DNA from: Brevibacterium aurantiacum
GTDB lineage: Bacteria; Actinomycetota; Actinomycetes; Actinomycetales; Brevibacteriaceae
Assembly (NCBI RefSeq): GCF_900169065.1
Contig: NZ_FXZB01000005.1
Location: 62,001 to 126,000, forward strand
Direction of reading: 5' to 3'
DNA length: 64,000 nt
The notes below the pieces were generated by a model. The model saw nothing but the letters and a program-made list of their open reading frames with translations. It did not search any database and was not told where the DNA came from. Every line of letters starts with the position of its first letter. Within the stretch, counting starts at the first letter, position 1. The position numbers and the translations under genes were made by a program. This document shows, in pieces, positions 28,435 through 35,972 of the stretch.

Positions 28435-28541
28435 TCATCAAACTGCCGGGACGATCAGACTTAGCGCCTCTGCCGCGCCGCTAGTCACCTAGCGTGACCG
28501 CGGCGCGCCGACCATCCGGCCGACATCCGAGAGTCAGCGTC

Positions 28542-29207
28542 TCAGGCTGCGTCGACGGAGATGGTGGCGACGTCGTCGGGGACGTTCACCTCGGCGCCGG
28601 TCTTCTCCTTGACCTCATCGACGGTGACTCCGGGAGCCAGTTCGACGAGGGTGAAGGAATCTCCACTGACGTCGAGCACGGCGATGTCGGTGATGATGCG
28701 GCTGACGACGCCCTTGCCGGTCAGAGGCAGCTCGCAGCTCTTCAGCAGCTTGTGCGAACCGTCCTTGGCGACATGGTCCATGATGACGATGACGCGCTGC
28801 GCACCGTGGACGAGGTCCATGGCACCGCCCATGCCCTTGACCATCTTGCCGGGGATCATCCAGTTCGCGATGTCGCCGTTCGTTGCGACCTGCATCGCGC
28901 CGAGGATCGCGGCATTGACCTTGCCGCCGCGGATCATGCCGAAACTGGCTGCGGAATCGAAGTACGAGGCACCGGGGGCCATCGTGACGATCTCCTTGCC
29001 GGCGTTGATGAGGTCGGGATCGATCTCGTCCTCAGTCGGGTAGGGACCCACGCCGAGCAGACCGTTCTCCGACTGGAGGACGAGGTCCACGCCCTCGGGC
29101 AGGTAGTTGGGCACGAGGGTCGGCATTCCGATGCCCAAGTTGACGTAGCTGCCGGCTTCGAGCTCTTGGGCCGCGCGGGCCGCCATCTGGTTTCTTGTCA
29201 ATGACAT
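28542..29207 (-). CDS. scoB: 3-oxoacid CoA-transferase, subunit B
   Basis: A 221-residue beta subunit of a family I CoA-transferase, which moves CoA between succinyl-CoA (or acetyl-CoA) and a 3-oxoacid such as acetoacetate or 3-oxoadipate. The catalytic Glu is in the [12 protein letters not shown] motif. [19 protein letters not shown] and [17 protein letters not shown] are also family-typical. The start is nine bases after the stop of subunit A with a good GGAG site. Whether it serves ketone-body use or aromatic breakdown cannot be told; no aromatic pathway genes are nearby. Confidence 0.93.
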   Translation of the reverse strand: MSLTRNQMAARAAQELEAGSYVNLGIGMPTLVPNYLPEGVDLVLQSENGLLGVGPYPTEDEIDPDLINAGKEIVTMAPGASYFDSAASFGMIRGGKVNAAILGAMQVATNGDIANWMIPGKMVKGMGGAMDLVHGAQRVIVIMDHVAKDGSHKLLKSCELPLTGKGVVSRIITDIAVLDVSGDSFTLVELAPGVTVDEVKEKTGAEVNVPDDVATISVDAA

Positions 29208-29216
29208 ATCGGCTCC

Positions 29217-29987
29217 TCAGGCTTCGCGAACGGTACGTTTTTCGATGGGCTTGTCGGCGACCTGTTCCGGGGTCAGCTCGACGACGCGGTGGACGAAGAT
29301 GCCGGGCACGTGCACGTCATCGGGATCGATCTCGCCCGGTTCGACGAGCTTCTCGACCTCGGCGATGGTGATTCGAGCCGACTGGGCGGCTGGGGGATTG
29401 AAGTTCCTGGCTGAGGAGTGGAAGACGAGGTTGCCGTGGCGGTCTCCGACGGCGGCGCGGACGAGCGCGTAGTCGGGTGCCAGTGACTCCTCGAGGACGT
29501 ATTCCTTCTCTTCGCCGAAGGTGTCGAAGACGCGGGTGTCCTTGGCCGGTGATTCCTTGACCACATTGCCCTCGGTGTCGTACTTCCACGGCATGCCGCC
29601 GTCTGCGACCTGGGTGCCGGCTCCGGTGATCGTGTAGAACGCGGGGATTCCGGCGCCACCGGCGCGCATCTTCTCTGCCAAGGTTCCCTGCGGGGTCAGT
29701 TCGACCTCGAGCTCGCCGGAGAGGTACTGGCGTGCGAATTCCTTGTTCTCACCGACATAGGAGGCGATGATGCGTCGGAGACGGTGGTCGGCGAGCAGCA
29801 GGCCCAGGCCCCGCCCGTCGACTCCGGCGTTGTTCGAGATCACTTCGAGGTCCTTGGCGCCCTGTTCCTTGATCGCGCGGATCAGGAACTCTGGGACACC
29901 GACGACACCGAAACCGCCCACGGCGATCGATGATCCATCTGCAATATCGGCTACCGCCTCGGCGGGCGTATCAACTACTTTGTCCAT
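29217..29987 (-). CDS. scoA: 3-oxoacid CoA-transferase, subunit A
   Basis: A 256-residue alpha subunit, partner of the gene just downstream. Seen: the CoA-binding GGFGVVGVPEFLIRAI, SNNAGVDGRGLGLLL, SYVGENKEFARQYLSGELEVELTPQGTL region and RNFNPPAAQSARITI. The ATG at 29985-29987 lies inside the 3' end of the TIGR03089 gene (13-base overlap), so translation is coupled. Confidence 0.93.
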   Translation of the reverse strand: MDKVVDTPAEAVADIADGSSIAVGGFGVVGVPEFLIRAIKEQGAKDLEVISNNAGVDGRGLGLLLADHRLRRIIASYVGENKEFARQYLSGELEVELTPQGTLAEKMRAGGAGIPAFYTITGAGTQVADGGMPWKYDTEGNVVKESPAKDTRVFDTFGEEKEYVLEESLAPDYALVRAAVGDRHGNLVFHSSARNFNPPAAQSARITIAEVEKLVEPGEIDPDDVHVPGIFVHRVVELTPEQVADKPIEKRTVREA

Positions 29988-30709
29988 GAGCCCAGTCTGC
30001 CACGGACCTCGCCGAGGCTGCTCGCCAGGTCCGCAACGCGAGCGTCGTCCATGCCATTGGCCAACACAGATTCACCCCCGCGCAGGAGGTGATCCAGGAA
30101 CGTCGCCCACTCCTGCGGTTGCGGGGTTGAGTTCGCCACCAGGATGCCGGAGCCGGAATCATCGGCCGGGTCGGCCCACGCGATCTCCTCGTCACCGACG
30201 AGGAGCGTTCCGGTGGCCTGCAGTCGCCGAGGTGTGACATCCGGGTAGGCCCGGATCGCTGAGTTCACATCGATGAAGTCCTCATCGACCGGTGTGCTCA
30301 GGGCCAGCGCGGGCGGGTTGTAGACGAAGACCTCTTCTGCCGCGGCCAGGCGCTCATCGTTCTCATGGCCCAACGGCACCAGCGCGTGGAAGTCACCGTC
30401 GAGCGCGGTGGGTGTGTCCGCCGAGGCGGCCGCACCGTCTGCCTGATCCTCTTGAGATCCAGCTCCGAGGACGACGCGACCATCGGCGAGGAGGACACTG
30501 AGGATGGCGACGAGCTCGCGCCAGTGCAGTCCGGCAGGCATTGGGACGAAGAGCGTGAAGTCGGGGCCGAGCCCATAGTCTCCGAAGAGTCCGACTCCCT
30601 TATTCACCCAGTTCGCCACGACGGGACCGGTGAGGTCGAGTCGGTCATAGTCGGGCCCGCGCCAGAACAGGACGGGTCCGCCGGTGCGGCTGATGATGGA
30701 AAGATCCAC
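29975..30709 (-). CDS. TIGR03089 family protein (truncated AMP-binding-like)
   Basis: A 244-residue protein matching the actinobacterial TIGR03089 family, which looks like the N-terminal part of an AMP-forming acyl-CoA synthetase without the catalytic P-loop or C-terminal lid. Family-like features are VVANWVNKGVGLFGDYGLG near the N-terminus and the AILSVLLADGRVVLG segment. Function is unknown. M. tuberculosis Rv3268 lies in the same neighbourhood. GTG start with AGG upstream. It follows the F420 ligase homologue by 45 bases and overlaps scoA, so it sits in the middle of a four-gene operon. Confidence 0.8.
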   Translation of the reverse strand: MDLSIISRTGGPVLFWRGPDYDRLDLTGPVVANWVNKGVGLFGDYGLGPDFTLFVPMPAGLHWRELVAILSVLLADGRVVLGAGSQEDQADGAAASADTPTALDGDFHALVPLGHENDERLAAAEEVFVYNPPALALSTPVDEDFIDVNSAIRAYPDVTPRRLQATGTLLVGDEEIAWADPADDSGSGILVANSTPQPQEWATFLDHLLRGGESVLANGMDDARVADLASSLGEVRGRLGSWTK

Positions 30710-30754
30710 GAGGCAGACCTGCTTTCTCGATATACGTCAGAGGGTGGGGTGTTG

Positions 30755-31882
30755 TCAGGGGTTGAGGAGTCCGATGTTGATGCGGACTCCGCGGGGGAAG
30801 GCGCCGAGCTCGCCATCGGCCCACTCCCATTTCGTCGTCGCGCTGAGGTCTTCGGCGAAGAGTGCGGTGTGCATGCGCTCGACGAGTGAACCGAGGCCGA
30901 CCATCGCCTCGAGCAGGGGAGGCCCACCGGCCTGCGGGGTCGCGGGCGAGTCGGAGGGGGCCATGGTGATCCGTGACCCGGAGCCTTCGATGCGCATCCG
31001 CCAGGCGGCCTGCCCGGGGGTGCGTGATGACCCGGCTCGGACGACGCGGATGGCGCGGGAGACACGTTCGAGGATGTCGTCGCTGTTGTCCCCGGCCGCG
31101 GCACGTCCGGGCAGCTCTGTGACTCCGAGCCCGCGATGGATCGCTTCGACGTGGCCGTAGCGGAACCAGTCCTCGCCGAGGTCGCGGCTGAGCGCCTTCG
31201 CCCCGGCCCGACCATTGTCCAGGTAACCACCGGCGCCCCGGACGAGTGCCATCGGAAGGCCGCGCGATGATCCCTTGACGAGATCGGCTGCGGCGGCGAT
31301 CTCGTCGGCGACTGCGCGGACGGTCACCGATTGCACACGACCGTCGCCGTCGGGCTTGCCGCGCTGGTCATCGAGTCCGGAGAAGCCGGAGAGACCGAGC
31401 GCGAAGTCGCCGACTCCGATCCTCCACGGCCGCGAGATGGTGTCGGAGATGACGACGCCGATGCGCACTGAGAACGCCTCTTCGACCCGCAGCCGCAGCT
31501 TCTGGGCCGAGGCGTCGCTGTCGACTGGGTGAAGGACAACGGCTCCGCCGGAGTTCGACTGGTCGAGGCCGGCCGCCGCCTGCACGGTGCCCGAATGAGT
31601 GCGCACGATCTGGACGGTGGATCCGGAGGCATAGGTGCGTTCGGCGACGAGGTGGTTCGACGACTCCTTGACGAGATCCTCGAACTCCGCCCGGTCGTTG
31701 ACGGAGAGCAGACGGCCGTCAGCTTTGGACACGACCTTCGAGGCGATGACGAGGATGTCACCGTCCTTGAGGTCGATCCGATTGCGACGCAGAGCGTTGA
31801 CAAGGATGGCTGCCAGATCGGAACCGGGCGAAATGTCCTCCTCCAGGGGAGGTGCATAGACGGTGAGGAGTCGGTCGTTCAT
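30755..31882 (-). CDS. Coenzyme F420-0:L-glutamate ligase homologue (FbiB/CofE-like)
   Basis: A 375-residue protein. Residues 1 to about 245 are a CofE-type ligase with DGDILVIASKVVSKADGR, ISDTISRPWRIGVGDFALG and the DQRGKPD segment; CofE adds glutamate to F420-0 using GTP. Mycobacterial FbiB (about 448 residues) carries a C-terminal nitroreductase-like FMN domain; here only about 130 residues follow, without a recognisable FMN site. The ATG at 31882 is the family-like start (NDRLLTVYAPPLEEDI) but has no good Shine-Dalgarno site; instead a 31-codon ORF ends on it with a TGATG overlap. No fbiA is nearby, although M. tuberculosis has fbiA next to fbiB. F420 production by this organism is therefore unproven. 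Confidence 0.8.
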   Translation of the reverse strand: MNDRLLTVYAPPLEEDISPGSDLAAILVNALRRNRIDLKDGDILVIASKVVSKADGRLLSVNDRAEFEDLVKESSNHLVAERTYASGSTVQIVRTHSGTVQAAAGLDQSNSGGAVVLHPVDSDASAQKLRLRVEEAFSVRIGVVISDTISRPWRIGVGDFALGLSGFSGLDDQRGKPDGDGRVQSVTVRAVADEIAAAADLVKGSSRGLPMALVRGAGGYLDNGRAGAKALSRDLGEDWFRYGHVEAIHRGLGVTELPGRAAAGDNSDDILERVSRAIRVVRAGSSRTPGQAAWRMRIEGSGSRITMAPSDSPATPQAGGPPLLEAMVGLGSLVERMHTALFAEDLSATTKWEWADGELGAFPRGVRINIGLLNP

Positions 31883-31977
31883 CACCGCGTCCGCATCGTC
31901 GTCGGGCAGCCTCGGCGCCCGTTTTCTGGGTGCGATTGCTGGGATCGGGCGACGATCGCGAGTGATTCGACTCTCAT
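31882..31977 (-). CDS. Possible 31-residue upstream ORF coupled to the F420 ligase homologue
   Basis: ATG at 31977 opens a 31-codon frame whose TGA shares its last base with the ATG of the ligase gene (TGATG). GGAG lies two bases before this ATG and a -10-like GATTAT (31984-31989) ends six bases before it, the leaderless arrangement seen elsewhere in this window. The product is basic and begins MRVESLAIVARSQQS; no domain is seen. It may be a leader peptide that delivers ribosomes to the ligase start, or chance. Confidence 0.4.
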   Translation of the reverse strand: MRVESLAIVARSQQSHPENGRRGCPTTMRTR

Positions 31978-32379
31978 GACTCCATAATCCCACCGACGGC
32001 GAATGATTTCTAAATTCTCCAGATTTGCTCAGGCGCGCACCATAGGTTGTGTCCATCCCAGATAGTGGTCGCTACATGTGGTGTTCTCGGCGCGTGTGTA
32101 TGTGAAGGTGTGTTCGAATAACTCTCCGGCGGCCTCTGCAATACTCCACGAGGGCTTGACGGGGCGGTAATGACACGCGTGTAATTTATACTTAACAGGG
32201 GAACGCACTTAGCACGAATCCTCGGATTCGAGCATCCACCACGCTGATGCCGTCAGCACGAGCTTCACCTCCGGAACCATCCGGGGAGCCGGTCGCACCC
32301 AGACCATTTCACTCCTCGAACGGTACCGGAACCGGAGCTCGCAGTGGTAGGTGAGCTGAGCGTGAGAAAGGGGAAAACC
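31978..32379. other. Divergent promoter region between the F420 ligase operon and whiB, about 400 bases
   Basis: Contains GATTAT facing left (31984-31989), the CGTGTAATTT box (32178-32187), TATACT (32187-32192) and a hairpin CGAATC-CTCG-GATTCG (32215-32230) in the probable whiB leader. No further gene is supported. Confidence 0.6.
32156..32192 (+). promoter_or_regulatory. Candidate whiB promoter region
   Basis: TTGACG (32156-32161) and TATACT (32187-32192) look like promoter boxes but are 25 bases apart, too far for one standard promoter. The CGTGTAATTT motif between them also occurs upstream of the wall hydrolase. This would leave a leader of about 180 bases before whiB. Confidence 0.35.
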
Positions 32380-32823
32380 GTGCAAAGCGCACAGAGCAAA
32401 AGGCAGGAGAGGGAAGACTTCTCCACAGTCGTGCCCGGAGTCACTTCTCGAAGTGCCGAAGACTGGTTCGTCGAACCAGGAGCACGAACACCGGATACTC
32501 TGCCTGATCCATTGGCGATCGATCCGAACGATCTGACACCGCTTCCCACGGATAACTCCGCAGTATCACCGCTTTCACTGCTCTTCGGGGCAGCTGAGGA
32601 CGGTGAGCTTTCCTGGCAGGACCAAGCGCTGTGCGCTCAGACCGACCCCGAGGCGTTCTTCCCCGAAAAGGGCGGATCGACTCGTGAGGCCAAACGTGTC
32701 TGCGCCTCGTGTGATGTCCGGTCAGACTGCCTCGAATACGCGCTGGCGAATGACGAGCGCTTCGGAATCTGGGGCGGTATGTCTGAACGTGAACGCCGCC
32801 GACTCAAGAAACAGGTCGTGTGA
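32380..32823 (+). CDS. WhiB family iron-sulfur transcriptional regulator (WhiB2/WhmD-like)
   Basis: A 147-residue Wbl protein. The C-terminal ~85 residues carry the four cluster cysteines (ALCAQTD, then CASCDVRSDC, i.e. C-X2-C-X5-C), the GIWGG turn and the basic RERRRLKKQ tail. The N-terminal ~60 residues are a Pro/Asp/Ser-rich extension. WhiB2 proteins control septation and wall growth in mycobacteria and streptomycetes; position beside fbiB and the Rv3259/DUF3499/manB genes matches whiB2 of M. tuberculosis. The GTG at 32380 is chosen for the AAAGGGG six bases upstream; an earlier GTG at 32344 is in frame. The stop overlaps the next gene by four bases (GTGA). Confidence 0.93.
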   Translation: MQSAQSKRQEREDFSTVVPGVTSRSAEDWFVEPGARTPDTLPDPLAIDPNDLTPLPTDNSAVSPLSLLFGAAEDGELSWQDQALCAQTDPEAFFPEKGGSTREAKRVCASCDVRSDCLEYALANDERFGIWGGMSERERRRLKKQVV

Positions 32824-35800
32824 AACCTGCCGTTACAGTTGTCCTCGCCTCAGGCGATGACAGCAGCAGGGTCGAGCTCGAAACAGCTCTGAGCAAGTCC
32901 TACCCCGAGATCCCGATCGTGGATCTCGGGGGTCTTGCCGTCACAGAGGCCATGGCACTCCCCGAAGTCGCCGACAGCACCCATCTGTGGTTCCTCACCG
33001 CAGACTCACGCCCCGAGCCCGAATGTCTTGAAGAACTGCTCGAGGCCATCGGCGCGACAGAATCGATCGCCGCCGTCGGTCCCAAGATCATGCACTCAGA
33101 TCACATCGTCTCCGCAGGCGTCACCACCACCTCGGCGGGAGCCAGGGTCAACCCCGTCGCAGACGGGGAGTACGACCAGGGCCAGCGCGACGGGCAGTCG
33201 GAGACTCTGGGTCTCGATCTGCCCGGCATGCTCATCGCCACCACGGAGCTGGAGAGGATCGGAGCACCCTCTAGGGTCCTCGGCGTTGCCTACCGTGGTC
33301 TTGAATACTCGCGTCGACTCCGCGACCTCGGCCGCAGAGTCGTCGTCGCCCCAAGCGCCAGACTCACGGTCTCCACCGCACTGGCCTCCCAACTCGGTTC
33401 CTCCCCGCTGCCACCTCTGTCGAAATCTCAGATCCGCACGGAACAGCGCTACCGACTCAGCCTCGCCAGCCCCGGCTTCCTCAGCATCTTCTGCCTCCTC
33501 GTCCTCACCCAGCTGAAGAACACTCTGGCGGGTCTGCTGTCGAACAACGTCCGCGCCGCCTCCTGGTATTTCTCTGCGCTGCTCGGACTCGGCGCCGACG
33601 CCGGCACGACCGCCCGGCTGAGGCGCTCGAACGCCCGCCGCAGTCGCCTCGCCAAACGCACCACCGACTCTCACGTGGCCCCGCTGTATGCGGACCCGGA
33701 CGAACTCTCCGTCCAACGTCGGAGCATGAACTCCGCCGAGGAGGCCCGTCTGGCCCAGGCCGAATCCGCAGCCGATACCGGCCCCGGGCACGGCGATGAA
33801 ACAGAACTCAATCCCGTGGGCGATACGGAAGAGGCCATCGACTCGTTCTCACGACTCGAGGTCACCGGCGGTGCCGGGCTCTTTCGCAGCCCTCTGACCT
33901 ACCTCCTCATTGCGGCCGTGGCACTGAGCGGCTTCGTCTCCTTCCGACTCTTCGGCACCGGCCACCTCGTCGGCGGTGCCGTGGGCTCGACCGATGTCAG
34001 CCTCGGTGACCTCGTCAGGCGCCTGCTCAGCCCGAATCTCGACGTCTCCACCGGCGCCGCCGTGCCCAGCGACCCCTATCAGCTGGTCATCGCGGTCCTC
34101 AGCCTGCCGTTCCTGGGCCACGTCGACATCATGGTCCGCACCCTCATCCTCCTCGCCCCGATCCTGGCCGTCATCGCCGCCTACACCGCGGCGGGCACGA
34201 TCGTGAAGAGGAAATGGGTGCGCGGATTCGCCGGGCTGCTGTGGATCGCCGCCCCGCTCTTCGTCACCGCGCTCTCAAACGGACGCCTCGGCGTCATCTT
34301 CGTGTGGATCGCGGCTCCGCTCTTCGTCATCGCCCTCCGCCGCAGCCTGCGCACCGGGTCCATCGCCGCTGCCGCAGGTGCCGGACTCCTGCTGTTCCTG
34401 ATGGTCGCCGGCGTGCCGCTGATGCTGCCCCTGGGAATCATCCTCACCGTCGTCCTCCTGTGCACCGGTCGCGGCCTGCGCCACCTGTGGCTGCTGGCTC
34501 CGACCCTGTTCCTGGCCTGGCCCTGGGTGGTCGGCCTCGTCACCGAACCCGGCGCCCTCTTCGTCATGCCCGGACAGACCTTGGCCCCGCCAGCCCCGCC
34601 GACCTACCTCCTCGCGGTCGGCTTCCCCTCAACTATTGACATGACGTGGCTGTCCGACCTGCTTGCCGCGGTCGGCATCAGCGGAGTCAGCCCGGGACTG
34701 CTCCAGCTGTGGGTACCGGTCCTGGTGCTGCCGATGCTCATCCTCGCGTTCCTCACGGTCATCGAAGCTCACCTCAAACTCTCCCGGCTGACATGGGCCG
34801 TGGGCCTCTACCTCACCGGTCTGCTGGTGGCCACCGGACAGATCCTCATCCCGGCCCAGACCGGGCCCTTCCATCTCATCGGCTCCTATCCTGCCGCCGG
34901 ACTGACCCTGCTCAGCCTCGGCGCGATCATGCTGCTGACCCTCGGAGCCCAGGCCACGACGACGAAGTCGACGAACTCCCGCCGGCTGCCCATGCGCGGC
35001 CTGACCGGGTTGGTGGCCATCGCAGCCGTCGGACTCATCGTCGTCAGCGTCGGATCCGGCACCACCTCGGCGGGCACCACTTCGGGCGGCGCACTCACTA
35101 CGCAGGAGCACGGCACTGTTCCGGCCTTGGCCGCTGACCGGGCCGCCGATGATGTTCAGGCGCGCACGCTGCGCCTCGACGTCGTCGACGGCGAGGTCCG
35201 GGCACGGCTGCTCTCATCTGCCGACGGGACGGTCATCGGCACCTCGACCATTCACTCCGCCGAGGCGGTCGGCGGCTGGCCGTGGGAGCGCAGGCCCCTG
35301 CCCATCAGCGAGGACGAGACCCTCATCGCGCAGGCCGCCGCAGCACTGTCGGCCGATGATGCCGGTGACGTCCGCGCCATCCTCGGCGAGCTGGGCGTGG
35401 ACTTCGTCCTCGTCGACTCGGATGCGAAGAACCTCCGCAATTCGGTGGCAGCAGCCGACGGTGTGGTCGAGGTCGGTCCGACCGAGTCTGGCGGACTGTG
35501 GCAGGTCGACACCCCCTACAACGGTCGCTTCCTCGTCCGCGAGCCCGACGGTACGTTGAGCACGGCACCGATGGACGGAACCACCGCCGAGGTGGCTGCA
35601 GGTGAGGACGGGCGCACCCTGATCGCCTCCGACGCCGCCGGCAACATCACCGCCAGCCTCGATGGCAAGGCCCTGCCGGCCCCGGAGAAGCCCACGAACG
35701 ACTGGGCCGCCGAATTCTCACTGCCCGCAGCCGGGGGAGACGTCGAGCTCAGCTACGGCTCCGAGTTCTATGCACCGGGAGTCATCCTCGGTTGGGTCCT

Positions 35801-35972
35801 CGGTCTGCTCACCGTCATCGTCGCGATCCCCTTCGGATCGCAGCGGCAGAGCAGGGCCTGGTCGCGAACGACTCGTGCGAAATCTGAGAAGAAGGCTCGC
35901 ACGACATCGCAGCGAGCGAAGACAGCACCGAAGTCGCGAGCACCCGAGCAGACAGTGGAGACGAAGCCATGA
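32820..35972 (+). CDS. Giant membrane glycosyltransferase family 2-like protein
   Basis: A 1,050-residue protein. Residues 1 to about 200 resemble a GT-A family 2 domain, with LWFLTADSRPEPECL in the place of the usual DDD-type metal motif, and AVGPKIM and LPGMLIAT segments; the metal motif is weak. Then come a first membrane segment (about 215-240), a hydrophilic loop (about 255-345) and about ten transmembrane helices to residue ~750. A large extracytoplasmic part follows, one more helix near 980-1000 and a very basic C-terminal tail. It probably builds a cell-envelope glycan on lipid carriers; acceptor and sugar are unknown. Starts with GTG inside the whiB stop and ends overlapping the DUF5719 gene. 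Confidence 0.85.
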   Translation: MKPAVTVVLASGDDSSRVELETALSKSYPEIPIVDLGGLAVTEAMALPEVADSTHLWFLTADSRPEPECLEELLEAIGATESIAAVGPKIMHSDHIVSAGVTTTSAGARVNPVADGEYDQGQRDGQSETLGLDLPGMLIATTELERIGAPSRVLGVAYRGLEYSRRLRDLGRRVVVAPSARLTVSTALASQLGSSPLPPLSKSQIRTEQRYRLSLASPGFLSIFCLLVLTQLKNTLAGLLSNNVRAASWYFSALLGLGADAGTTARLRRSNARRSRLAKRTTDSHVAPLYADPDELSVQRRSMNSAEEARLAQAESAADTGPGHGDETELNPVGDTEEAIDSFSRLEVTGGAGLFRSPLTYLLIAAVALSGFVSFRLFGTGHLVGGAVGSTDVSLGDLVRRLLSPNLDVSTGAAVPSDPYQLVIAVLSLPFLGHVDIMVRTLILLAPILAVIAAYTAAGTIVKRKWVRGFAGLLWIAAPLFVTALSNGRLGVIFVWIAAPLFVIALRRSLRTGSIAAAAGAGLLLFLMVAGVPLMLPLGIILTVVLLCTGRGLRHLWLLAPTLFLAWPWVVGLVTEPGALFVMPGQTLAPPAPPTYLLAVGFPSTIDMTWLSDLLAAVGISGVSPGLLQLWVPVLVLPMLILAFLTVIEAHLKLSRLTWAVGLYLTGLLVATGQILIPAQTGPFHLIGSYPAAGLTLLSLGAIMLLTLGAQATTTKSTNSRRLPMRGLTGLVAIAAVGLIVVSVGSGTTSAGTTSGGALTTQEHGTVPALAADRAADDVQARTLRLDVVDGEVRARLLSSADGTVIGTSTIHSAEAVGGWPWERRPLPISEDETLIAQAAAALSADDAGDVRAILGELGVDFVLVDSDAKNLRNSVAAADGVVEVGPTESGGLWQVDTPYNGRFLVREPDGTLSTAPMDGTTAEVAAGEDGRTLIASDAAGNITASLDGKALPAPEKPTNDWAAEFSLPAAGGDVELSYGSEFYAPGVILGWVLGLLTVIVAIPFGSQRQSRAWSRTTRAKSEKKARTTSQRAKTAPKSRAPEQTVETKP

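Larger units (their letters stand above)
28040..28541. other. Intergenic region between convergent manA and CoA-transferase genes, 502 bases
   Basis: Holds a 21-bp imperfect tandem repeat (28046-28087), a small hairpin GTGCC-TTTT-GGCAC (28135-28148) and the terminator at 28384-28434. The longest open frames here have no recognisable product, so I call no gene. Confidence 0.6.

Noticed and set aside
28128..28484. Open frames of 60-130 codons between manA and scoB
   Set aside because: No ribosome site, no family resemblance, and they run through the terminator hairpin.
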